DNA of 64,000 nt from Micractinium sp. NFX-FRZ (taxonomy: Eukaryota > Chlorophyta > Trebouxiophyceae > Chlorellales > Chlorellaceae): the NCBI GenBank assembly GCA_029339195.1, contig JAPTJF010000007.1, forward strand, positions 372,001 through 436,000, read 5' to 3'. The position numbers and the translations under genes are program-made. The notes under the pieces were generated by a model that made no database searches, was not told where the DNA came from, and was given only the letters and a program-made list of their open reading frames with translations. Below are positions 32,116 through 42,361 of this stretch, piece after piece; positions within the stretch are counted from its first letter, which is position 1; each line of letters opens with the position of its first letter.

Positions 32116-35100
32116 ATGGACTGGCACGACGACACAGTGGATGGGGAGGATAGCGCCGTGGCCGTCGAGAAGGCCTTCACGCTGCTGCACGAGGGCCCCT
32201 CCCACACCGTCAAAAAACAGAAGGCCAAGGCGATTGGAGACTATGCAACGGCTGACATCAGTCGCTCGCTGCAGCTGGGCGCTTACCCCGAGCTGTACAA
32301 GGGGGAGCCAGAGGCGGCCCGCCTGGAGCGTGCCGTCGCTGCCACCGCCTGCTGGGGAGCCCTCGACTCCAACATCCAGGTGCGTGCTGGAAGCATGTTG
32401 ACGTAGTCCTGTGGTTTGCGGCATTCGGATGAGCGCTGAGCAGCAGTCTGACGTTCTTCACGTGTAGTTTAGCGCAGGTCTCCCGCCTTGCACGCCTGTG
32501 TGCCGCTACAAGCTGCGCAGCAGGGAGCCCTGTGCTCACACTCGCCTGCCTGCCCACCCTGCCGCTGCCTGCCTGCAGGAGACGCTGGAGGGGACAGATG
32601 CGGGTGTGTTCCAGGACCTGCTGTCCTTTGCCCAGAACAACCATCGCCAAACGTGCGCCGCCACCCTGGCCACCGCCCCGTCAGACCTGGACAGCTTTCA
32701 CCGGCTGCCCACGGGGCTTGTGCTGGCAGGCGGCGTGAACAGCGCCGACCACTGCACCACCTTCCCCAAGCTGGCCCAATTCCTGCGCTCCCACGGCTGC
32801 TATGTCGCACTGCTGCAGCCAGCCAGCTTTGGGCAAGTGGCGGGCGATGCCGTGGGAGAGATTTTGCGGCAGGTGTCGGGCCTGTCGAGCAGCCGAGCAG
32901 AGCACTGGGCAGCGCTGGCGCAGTGGCACGCAAATGAGACTGCCGCTGAGTCAGTTGCAGCGGCGGCACCCGCGGACGATGCGGCAGGCGGCGGCAGCGC
33001 GGCGGCAGAGGGCGAGGAGGAGGCGGCGGGGGCAGGCGGCAGCAAGCAGGGCGAGGCGAGGCACCTGCGCCAGCGCCCTGCGGGCGGCGGCGGCGCTGCA
33101 GCAGCTGCTGCTGCCGGTGCTGTGCAGGTGGCCAACCGCCAGCGGCCGGTGGTCCTGGTGATAGAGGACACGGAGCGGTTGGATGTGCAGTGCCTGCGTG
33201 ACTTTGTCGCCACTGCCAATGAGGTGGGCTGCTGGGAGGGCAGCGGGCACCGTGGTAGGGTCAGAGGCGCGTGGTGGGATCGGGTGAAGGCCCTGCCCAG
33301 CATCCCCAAACCTCGCATGCTGCGTGGCCTAGGAGGCCATCGCATTGTTGCTACGCAGCTGTTCTCTTACCACCCCCCCTCTCGCCAAGCACCGCCTGCA
33401 GCCGCTGGTAACCCCTTCCTCTCCAATGTCAAAACCTCGCGTGCTGCTGCCTCTGTGCAGGGCTGCCGCGAGGTGCCGCTCACTCTGGTGATGGGCCTGA
33501 CCACCACGGCGGCTGCCCTGTCGGTCATGCTGCCTGCCAACATCATGGACCGCTGCCTGGACATCCAACACTTCCAACTGGTGAGCTCGGTGTGTGGTGG
33601 GGTGAGGTTTTGAGGTCCAAGCACAGCACAGCACGCCTTGCCCCCAAGCAGGCCCCAGCGCTACGCCCGCTCTCGTCACAAGCCGCGCCTGTGCCCGCCC
33701 TCCCTGCCCTTGCTCGAGTGCCGCGCAGGCCACAGCGCTTCCCCGGCTGGACAGCTTGGTGCAGCAGGTGCTGCTGGGCGGCAGCGGCCGCTGGCCGGGC
33801 CTGCTGTTCAGGTGCGCAGCCCAGCAGCTAGTCAGCCCAGGCCAGCAGGGTTGAGAGGACAGGGCTGCTGCATTGGCTGTCCTACAATGGACGCTTGGCT
33901 GACCTTACCGTGGAATGGCCACCTGGAGGGAAACAAAGGCGTTGAGTGTGAGTGCGGTGCTAGAACCTGCCGGGGTGCTCACACTGCTGATCGCCCTGCC
34001 GCTCTTGCCAAGCCGCCCTCGTGCTTCGGCCTGCTGCGGCCACCATCAGCGATCAAAGTAGGATCCTGCAACTGGCGACTGGCCTGCCTCTTTCCTGAAC
34101 TGCCCTGCCCCGCCCCTTTCCCCCTGCTCTCCCCTGCTTCCCCCTGCTGCAGCCAGGCCATCATCAGCCACCTCACCGACAACTTTTTGAACCATTACTA
34201 CAGCACCGGCTGCATCCGCCAGGGCCTGCATGTGAGCGGGGCTGGGCTGTGGCAGTTGCGCCCCTGCCGGAGCTGCCTTGGCACACGTGCTGCCTGCTGG
34301 CTGCTGCACTGTGCAGAGAGTGCTGGTACATGCAGTTTTACTTGGATGAGGCTCCCTCGGCTGCACTGCATGCCCTCTTGCTTGCTCCTGCCTGGCCCGC
34401 TGACTCACGCCTGCTCCCCCCTTTCTTTCTTTGCGTGCCAGGTGGCGGCTCTTGCACACTTCCAGTCGCAGCCCACCAGCGCCCTGGCGGCGGCGGCGCT
34501 GGAGGGGAGGGAAGCGCTGGAGGAGGCGTGCTGCTCCCTGGCAGGGGCGCAGCTGGCACAGGTGGGGGGCACGGCCAGGCTGCTTGCACTGCTGGGCACC
34601 CCTGCAGCTTCACCATGCACCACGGTACTACACTTTCTCTGCCGTCCCATTAGTTTGCTCCCTACCGGCCTTGCGACTGCCCGGCGTTGGCTCAATCGCG
34701 TCTGCGCTGGTGTCGTCGGCAAGCGGATTCCCTGCCTGCCGCAGCTGCCTGCCGCTGGCTCGGCACGCGGCAGGCAGGTGCGGCAGGCAGGGAACCTCTC
34801 CCTGCCCCTGCCAACGCACCCTGTTGCCCCTGTACCCTGCGTGCCCGCCCCGCAGGCCCGCAAGCTGCTCAGCTGCCGCACCCCCGCCCAGATGGCGGAC
34901 TGCGTGTGGGAGGCAATGGGCGGCTGGAGCCGCTGGGCCGTGGGGTTGCAGTGGCTGGTGATGGCCGCCGAGGCGGTGGGCCTGCGCAGCCAGGGTGAGC
35001 ATGCTGTGCCGTTACTTGCCCTTCATATGCCATGCCGCTGCTGCGGTTGTTGGTGGCGGCCGAGGCGGTCGGCCTGCGCAGCCAGGGCGAGTGCCGCGCA

Positions 35101-37209
35101 CTCTGCCCACACGGGGCCTTCACATGCTGCTGCTGCTGTTGACGGCGTGGGCATGCAGCACTGGCGCTAGCACGGCACCGCCGCCTGGGCCTGGCTCGTT
35201 TCGATTTGCAAACTTCTGGTCATGCTCAACAGGCTAGGCACCTGCTTGCTCGGCGCAGTCATCCCCTTCCCCTCTCCTGACAACCTTTCATCTCTGCCTC
35301 TCCTCTGCCCGCCCGCCTTTCGCTGTTGCCCCCCAGGCTACCGCCCCTGGAAGCTGGTTGAGGAGGCGCTGCGCCACGACTTTGTGGGCAGCCAACTGAA
35401 GGAGCTGCTTGCTGAGCTGCTGCCCCGGCTGCGCAAGCTGAGCCCCGCTGCGGCCACAGCGCTGGCAGCGCAGCTGCAGCAGCGTGCGGCATCTGTGTGG
35501 GGCGGGGCAGAGGCGGCGGCAGATGAGCTGGAGGGGTTAGCGCCGTTGCTGGAAGAGGCTGCACCGCAGCAGGCGGGCTCAGCTGCTGCGGCAGGGGAGG
35601 AATCTGACGCAGCAGAGGAGGCAGAGCGAGGCGGCGGCAGCAACCAGCAGCAGCAGCAGGAGGAGGAGGAGGAGCAGGAGCAGCCATCGAAGAAGGGGAA
35701 GAAGAAGAAGCGGGATGTGTACCACAGCACGAAGTCCCGCAATGACGCGCTGCTGAGAAAGGCGGCAGAGCAGGCGGCGGCCAAGGGAGGCAGCGCGGCA
35801 GCGCAGCAGCGGCTGCAGGAGGAGGCGTCTCCCGGCGCCCGCCTGGCGGCTTGGCTGGCGCCAGCGCTGCGCTCCCTGCTGGGCATGCTGCCCACCAAGC
35901 TGCCAGGTGAGTGGTTGTTTGGACCTGTGCCTGGGGGGCAGGTTGCGATGCCATGGGGTGTACTGCTTTTGCCTGGTGCGTGGTGCCGCACAGCGCCCTG
36001 TGGGTGGTGGTGCTTGGCGCACCCAGCCACTGCATGCACACTCATCCTTTCAGGCGCCGCACGCCACTGCGTGCTGTCCACCCCCTCTGTTTCCGTGCAG
36101 GTGCCGTGGTGTTCACATGCCGCGACGCCACCGCGCTGGACTGCCTCACCGCTGAGCCGCGCGAGGTGCGCTGAGCTGGCAGGGGCACGGCAGGGTAGCA
36201 GGCGGGGGGCGGAGCAGCACATCCCTAACACACACACGTCTGCCTGCTATGTGCACTGCACCGCATAGCCTGCCTGTGTGCTTGCAGGCCTGGGTGCCTG
36301 CCCGCCCTCCTGCTTGCCCTCCCCTCCTCTGCCTTTTCCTGCCACTCCGCCCCCCTCTGGAGAGCCGTCCTGCTGTCTGATTAGCTTTATCACGAGCCCC
36401 CGCCCCGCCCCGCAGGCGCTGCACCTGGCGCTGTGTGAGCCGCATCACTACCTGCCGGGCCTGCCTGAGGGCCTGGGGGTCAGCTCTGCCCAGGAGGACG
36501 CCTGCCTGGCCTACCGACTCTTTGACCAGGCAAGGGCTGCCCTGTGGTGCTGCTCTTTCTCTGCCTCCGTTTGGACGGGGCCTGCATGCCGCTGCTGCCC
36601 GCATCCCAAGACTGCTTGTCCTTGTTTCCCACGCTGGCCTGCACCGTCAGGCTCCGCACCCGCCTCCCGCTGGCCACCTGCCCCTGCCCCCCAGCACCAA
36701 TCCCCCCCCACCCACAGGGACCCCACACTGCGTGCACCGGGGAGAGCGGCATCAGGGCAAGTTGCCCACGTGCACCCACCCTTGACGATTGAAGACTCAC
36801 TGTGTACCAGTAGTCACACCATCTTCAACCCACCCCCACCACCCCCTCCCCCTGGCTGCAGGACCCCAACTGCGTCAACCTGGCTGACTGGTACCAAGCC
36901 TTTGCTTCTGTGCACGGCCACGGGCAGGAGCAGGAGGGCGGCGAGGGGGCCAGCGGCAGCGGCAGCGGCACGGCAGGTGCCAAGGGCAAGAAGGCGGCGG
37001 TCAAGAAGGGCAAGGGCAAGGCGGCGGCTGGCGGTACCAGCGGCAGCGGTGGGGCAGGTGCTGACGAGGCGGCAGCGCTGCGTGAGCTGGCAGCCCGCTT
37101 CTCTCAGGCCACGGCAGAGCTGCAGTATGTCGGGCTGATCAAGCCGGCCAAGCGGCGGCGGGGTGACTATGTGCAGCGGATGGTGCACATGCCAGCGGCG
37201 GCGGTGTGA
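32116..37209 (+). CDS. ORC3: Origin recognition complex subunit 3
   Basis: Eleven exons (32116-32379, 32579-33223, 33461-33580, 33729-33811, 34153-34231, 34442-34561, 34856-34994, 35337-35906, 36101-36165, 36416-36529, 36862-37209) give 848 residues. ORC3 features: LPTGLVLAGGVNSADH near residue 125, VVLVIEDTERLDVQCLRDF (inactive AAA+ region), VPLTLVMGLTTTAAALSVML, and the C-terminal winged-helix end with ELQYVGLIKPAKRRRGDYV. ORC3 is a core subunit of the complex that marks replication origins and loads the MCM helicase. The middle carries a long acidic/Gln insert followed by a basic KKGKKKKR patch (about residues 550-605), and the last exon has a Gly/Lys-rich linker (KGKKAAVKKGKGK). Intron 10 starts with GC (GCAAGG). 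Intron 6 holds a strong inverted repeat and intron 7 a copy of the exon 7 end. Confidence 0.9.
34728..34794. repeat. Near-perfect 28-bp inverted repeat (hairpin)
   Basis: Arms 34728-34755 and 34767-34794 pair with one mismatch around an 11-nt loop. Each arm contains CCTGCCTGCCGC. It lies in ORC3 intron 6, so the transcript would form a stable stem. Confidence 0.85.
35050..35091 (+). repeat. Copy of ORC3 exon 7 end in intron 7
   Basis: It resembles 34955-34999: GCCGAGGCGGTSGGCCTGCG then CAGCCAGGGYGAG. The real donor GTGAGC has become GCGAGT in the copy. The duplicated unit is about 95 bp, in tandem. Confidence 0.8.
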
Positions 37210-37353
37210 CGCGCGCTGCCGGGCGGGCAACACACTGCATGTGCTGTCTGGCGTCCCCAACTGCCGGAGGTTGTTGTGCACATCATCATGCTTGCACGGC
37301 TGTTTATATGTGAAGTCATATGCAATGACCACACAAATGAGTGGAGCACTGCA

Positions 37354-37392
37354 TCGAATCGCAACGCCATTGAATCGCAACGCCATTCGTCC
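37354..37392. repeat. Short tandem repeat
   Basis: GAATCGCAACGCCATT occurs twice in direct succession, just past ORC3 and before the small membrane gene. Confidence 0.8.
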
Positions 37393-37559
37393 ACAATGAT
37401 GCATGGGCGACAGCGACAGGTAGACAGGTGCTCTCGCCGCAACCTTGACTTACCACAGGGCTGCCTTGTTGGGCTGCCTTGTCGAGCTTTGCAACATCGA
37501 TTGCATCTGCCATTCATATCACACTCGAGCACGCTTTAACCTCACTCGCGATCGCAGCC

Positions 37560-38038
37560 ATGTCGGTGACCACCGCGGTGCTCGGCTTCCACCCGGCACA
37601 CATGCCTGTGCACGCCCGCCCAGCCGGCCTCCGAGGCGCAGGTGGGTCGTTGAGGCGCTCGGGGCTGCTCACCCGATCGGGTTGTTGTTGCCCGCCCAGC
37701 CAGGTTCTGTCTTTCAATCAGGCTGCCACCTGTTGTCTGCCCTCCGTGCAGGCTGCCTGCCGCTGCGCAACACCCGCCTGCGGCGCGTGGGCGTGGCCGA
37801 GGTGCCGCCGGCCGGGGCAGCGCCCAACCAGGGGCGGCCCTCTCAGGGCACGCCACCGTCTTCTTGGATGGCCAACTGCAGGCAGAGATGGGAGAAGCAT
37901 CAGTCTGAGCTGCTGCTATTCAAGATGATTTCCGCGGGCACCTTCCTGGTCATGGCCAACTTCAGCTTCGGGGCCGGCGAGTGCTATGCAGGCTGGGCAT
38001 CGCTGGTGCTTGCCGCAGTCACTGTGATGATCGATTGA
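37560..38038 (+). CDS. Small membrane protein, possibly plastid-targeted
   Basis: Two exons (37560-37641, 37752-38038; phase 1 junction) give 122 residues. The first 50 residues lack acidic residues until a GVAEV segment and are rich in Ala/Arg/Pro/His, as in algal transit peptides. The C-terminal 42 residues are hydrophobic (KMISAGTFLVMANFSFGAGE, then a second stretch ASLVLAAVTVM) and could form one or two membrane helices. I recognise no family. It starts 350 bp after the ORC3 stop on the same strand and has its own start codon and splice sites, so it is treated as a separate gene. Support is moderate because the protein is short. Confidence 0.5.
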
Positions 38039-39016
38039 GAGGGCCGGGAATGAGCACAGGTGGGTGCTGAACGTGGAGGTATCTGAGCAGAGGAATGCTG
38101 GGAGAGAATGCATTCAAGACCGTGTGTTTTACGCGAGGGAAACCTGCTGCTGCTGCTTCCTTCTGGCAGTGCTCCCAACGCTCACTCCCCAGCAGCCCGC
38201 TGCTGCGCTGCTTTCAGTGCATGGCGCCCGTGCGTGTGGCCCCAGACCTCACCTCCCCCGCCTTTTGTGCGCCCCGCATTATTAAGTGTTTCAGCGCGCA
38301 GCCGCCGGCGTACTGCCTCCAACTTGCATGCTCCTCACCAGCTTGCGGCCCCGTCTTCCCCCCTGCTCTGCAGCTCCACTGGTCAAGTGTCCACCCATGA
38401 GGGGGCAGTGCCGGCTGGAGCGAGCCGCACACCTGGCCACAGCTCTGGCCGGGCACAAGCTTGGAGCGCTGCATCGAACGGCGTCCATTTGTGGCAGTGG
38501 GCCTGGTGAGCCTGCGCCATGACCTCGGCACACAAAGCAGCTGAGAGCATTTGCTGCTGGCCGGCAAGCCAGGTCACCACGCCCCCGCATTCATCCCCAG
38601 AGCTCAGCTGACGTTGTCCGTCTTCACACCCTATGCTTCGCACTCCATGCTTGCGTGTCCCTGCCCGCACCTTCACGCATCAACTCGTCAACTGCCTCAA
38701 CAGCTTCCTCGTACGAACGCGTGTTTTGCGAGCCGCGGCTGCTCCCTGCAGCCCCTTCCCTCCCCCCGCCTCCCCCCACCCATCATCCGCTGTGCGTCAC
38801 CCTTGCAGTAGCGGTCTCGTTCTCCCTTCACATCTCTGCCTTCAACCCACTTTGCCAAACATGTAGCCGGCCTGCCAGCATGCACAGAACGCAAATGCAC
38901 ACATGCATGCACGCATGCAATAAGCTCAGCACATCCAGCTGCCCGCTTGCTGCACAGTGTGCCTGCTGCATGCCTGCGTGCCCTGCCGCCTCTTTGGCCA
39001 GGCAAGCAAGCGTCTT
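38039..39016. other. Intergenic region
   Basis: No gene was recognised in this 1-kb stretch between the small membrane gene and the ORC3-tail copy. Short open frames here show no domain or splice-consistent structure. Confidence 0.4.
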
Positions 39017-39360
39017 GGGGGTATGCCAGCACAAGAGGCGGCGGTGGGGCAGGTGCTGACGAGGCGGCAGCGCTGCGTGAGCTGGCAGCCCGCTTCTCTC
39101 AGGCCACGGCAGAGCTGCAGTACGTGGGGCTGATCAAGCCGGCCAAGCGGCGGCGGGGCGACTATGTGCAGCGGATGGTGCACATGCCAGCGGCGGCGGC
39201 TGTGAAGCACGCAACATGCCCTGCGTGCTCCCCAACTGCCGATGGTTGTTGTACGTACGTTGTATACATCACATGCTTTACAAGGCTGCTCAGCTGTACA
39301 AGCCCGTTGGATGTTGATGTGAATGGTTGGAGTACTGCATTGATCCGCAAAGCATGTCGG
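39017..39360 (+). pseudogene. Duplicate of the ORC3 terminal exon end and 3' UTR
   Basis: From 39046 the sequence matches ORC3 from 37051 almost base for base through the codons for DEAAALRELAARFSQATAEL and on to RMVHMPAAA. I see only three substitutions in about 155 bp, all synonymous (TAT/TAC, GTC/GTG, GGT/GGC). An extra codon and loss of the TGA then make the frame read on for about 70 codons. Beyond this, ORC3 3' UTR similarity continues in decayed form (AACTGCCG.. GGTTGTTGT, later GGAG.ACTGCAT) to about 39360. There is no start codon, promoter or upstream exon in frame, so this is a partial copy rather than a gene. The coding part is far better preserved than the UTR part. Confidence 0.8.
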
Positions 39361-39505
39361 CACACCAGCCAGGGTTGTGCGACGAGTTCCCTTGCAGCAG
39401 TGCAGCACACTTGAGCAAGACGAGCACGGTGAGGTTAAGGTGCAGGCTCCTGCCAGGTGGCACCCCGCCCTGATAGGCACTCAGCTGCCGCCTGCCGCTG
39501 CTGTC

Positions 39506-41330
39506 CTACTTCCGGAGCCAGTACGCGCGGTACTTGGATGCAGCGTGCCAGGCTTCCACCAGCTCGTTGAAGCAAATGTAGAGAGCTGCATACTCAAACC
39601 ACCCGAACGTCACTTGCCCAGGCGCTTGGGGGACTGGGATGGGCAGGCCGTGGTTCCGTGCAATGCGGCACGCCGTGGTCACGGCCAGCCACAGCAGCAC
39701 TGCTAGCAGGGACGTGAACACCAGCATCGCGCAGCGCGTCCTCCTCATGAGGTACGCCTCCTCGTCCCGCGCCGCGGCTGCTTCCAGCGGCGAGGAGGCC
39801 TGCAGCGGGCAGGGAGCGGGGAGAGGAGAGCGGAGAGGGTGGGTCGGGGGGGTGGATCAGGGGGAGCCGGGGAGGCGGGTGATGGTGGCGTGGGGAGAGA
39901 TGTGTGATGAGGCACAGCCTGCATTGGCGCTGGCTGACCCCCACTAGACCGATTCCCCCCCCACCTCTGAAGCCACCCTGGAGCCCTTTGGCTGCCCCCT
40001 GGCAAGGCAGGCGTGACCTTGCTCGAAGCCAGGCTAGCCCCATACATATATCTCACCCGACATGCCACCAGGCCCGCGGCAGTGACATCCTCAAATGACA
40101 GCACGCGCCGCACCGCCGCAGCCGCTGCCCCCGGCCGCCTCAGAGCGGCTGCTAGCAGCAGCGGCCCCGCCAGCACTGCCACTTTGTCCGACAGCGGCCC
40201 TGCTGCCTGCCACGCCTGGAAGGCGTGCAGGCATGGCAGTACCGGCAGGGCCCGGGTGCAGGCTGATGCCAGCGCACGGATCACCGCCGTGCCCCTGGAC
40301 TGCGCCGGCGCCTCTCCTGCCTGCCCGCCAGGCTCACCCTCGCCTGCCAGGACAGCCGGCTCGGGCGGGCCGTTGCCGGTGCTGCCGCCGGTGCTGCCGC
40401 CATCGCTGCTGCCGCCACTGCTCACTGCCAGGCGTGGCCTGGAGCTGTGGCGCTGCTGCCCGCCGCGACCCACCAGGTTGGTGCCTGCAGGGGTGAGGAC
40501 AGGAGGCACCTCAGCCAACGGCGGTGGTGGTGGGAGGGTGTGAGGCACAGGTGCCGGCGAAGCGGACTTCAGGCAAGGAAGCGCAGTCGTTCGTGCTCCA
40601 ACCATGCCGCTAACGCCCTGTGTGGCCTTGAACAGGCCCAGGGTCCGATGTAAGCGCCCACGGGGCCGGTGAAAGTGCCCCCCAAACCCGCCGCCCAGCC
40701 GCTGCTACCTACCGCTTGGGCGCGCGCCCACAGCGGGAGAGATGGAGCGGCGGCCAGCGGGAATGCCGTCGGCGGCGCGAGGCGGAGCAGCAAGCCACAT
40801 CCGCCCCGCGGTACCGGTCAGGCTGGACAGCGCGATGGGCCGCGGCATGGCTTCTGCACACTGCAACAGGCAGGGGCAGGGCATGTAGGGTCAAGCAAGA
40901 GGCAGCCAGGTGTTTGCATGAGATCGGAGGCAAGCCGCCAGCCGCCCGGGGCGGCGGCCGCCGCGGGCGCACCCCGCCAAGGCGTGCGCCTCCGGCCTGT
41001 CGGATAGCCGTCCCCGGATCATGGGCTCCCAAGGCAGAGCAGATCCCGGGAGCAGGGCAGGGAGCCTTGTCAGGGGGCTGGAGATTCTTCCTGCCTCGCA
41101 CCCCACCTCTGGTGGCTTCACCATCCCTTGCTGCCTGCCTGCCTGCCTGCCAGCTTGCTATATAGTGACTGCCCCCCGCCCTGCACTCGGGCCCGTCTTA
41201 CCACGACGTCCCAGGCGCGTTCAAGAAACTCGTTGCCAGCCTCGCCAGACAGCAGTGAGGCCTCGATCACCAGAATCTTGTGCAGGGTGAGCGCAAACAA
41301 GGCAGTGAGGGGAGCTATCAGAGCTCTCAT
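39506..41330 (-). CDS. Unknown multi-pass membrane protein
   Basis: Exons 41202-41330, 40713-40860, 40057-40484 and 39506-39799 join in frame to give 332 residues. Hydrophobic segments are at the very N-terminus (ALIAPLTALFALTL), near residue 215 (KVAVLAGPLLLAAAL) and near residue 262 (AMLVFTSLLAVLLWLAVTT). The C-terminal block FGWFEYAALYICFNELVEAW is well structured and aromatic and looks conserved, but I cannot name the family. The middle (residues 93-160) is Gly/Ser-rich low complexity. The gene ends 146 bp from the ORC3-tail copy and starts opposite the TPR gene. Confidence 0.6.
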
Positions 41331-42361
41331 GATGAGAGCACACACAGTAGCGCCACATGGGCGCCACCCTCCCCTTGCGCCCTGGCGAGAGAAGGTACAA
41401 AGCCCTCTCTTAGTTTAACCTCTCTGATGGTCAGGCCTTGTAAACGTGACAGCTTGTGGCCTGAAGAATGGGCACGTACTCATCGGCAGGCTGCATGGCG
41501 CATTGCCCCCAACCTGCCACCGCCCCTGCACCCTCGCCGCAGCACGCGCTCTGGGGCAAGAGGGGCTTGTGCGCACGCCCCTACAGAAGGGGATGACTTC
41601 CCCACGCACTCTCTGAACCTGGCCAGAGGATGCGGGTGGGTCAAGCGCAAATCCGGCATGCGCTTGGGGCACACCGCCACATTCCTTGCAGGGGTGCCCG
41701 CCCGTTTCCCCCCGTCCAGACGTTGCACCGCTGTACCACCTACCTTGCAGGATTCTCCTCCACTCTTCCCCCTTATTGAATGACTAAAACCAGTGTGAAC
41801 TGGCTAATGGCCTTGGAGCAGTCAGCGTCACATGCAGCAGTCAGCGTCACATGCCCAACTTTCTTGTGCAAAGGCATCTCAACACAAAGCAGCCCCTGGA
41901 ACCACCGACTAAGGCTGCCCAGCTTGCCGCTACTGTGCCAGCACAGGGTGGAGTACCGGGATGCTAAAAAGTTGCGCACGTAGCACCTGGACTGTGTACA
42001 TATCAAGCTCAACCTGCCCTGCCGTCACAGGCACATTTTCCCGGGCCTGGCCAGCAGCAACCTGCCATGCCAGCAGAAGTCAACAACCCCCGCCTGCCCC
42101 TGCCTAGCTAGAAGCATGCACGTCTTTTGCCAGCGCATTCCCACCCATGTTCCCCATCACATTGTGGACAGCTAACTCGAGTAGCCACTGTAGGTAGAAA
42201 TTCTCAAAGCGTGAGCTAGCTAGCTGGCCAAATCCTTTCCCATCGTCCCTCCTCTGCACAGCTGGCGTCAGACCGCCGCCGCCAGGGTGGAGGCAAGTGC
42301 CTTGGCGTCCATCGTCACTGCGACACGCCGCATCGAGCCATCTGATCATCTCCGAAACATT
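41331..42361. promoter_or_regulatory. Divergent spacer, 1.03 kb
   Basis: It lies between start codons at 41330 (minus) and 42362 (plus). It contains a direct repeat of AGCAGTCAGCGTCACATGC at 41817-41853. No gene was recognised. Confidence 0.4.
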
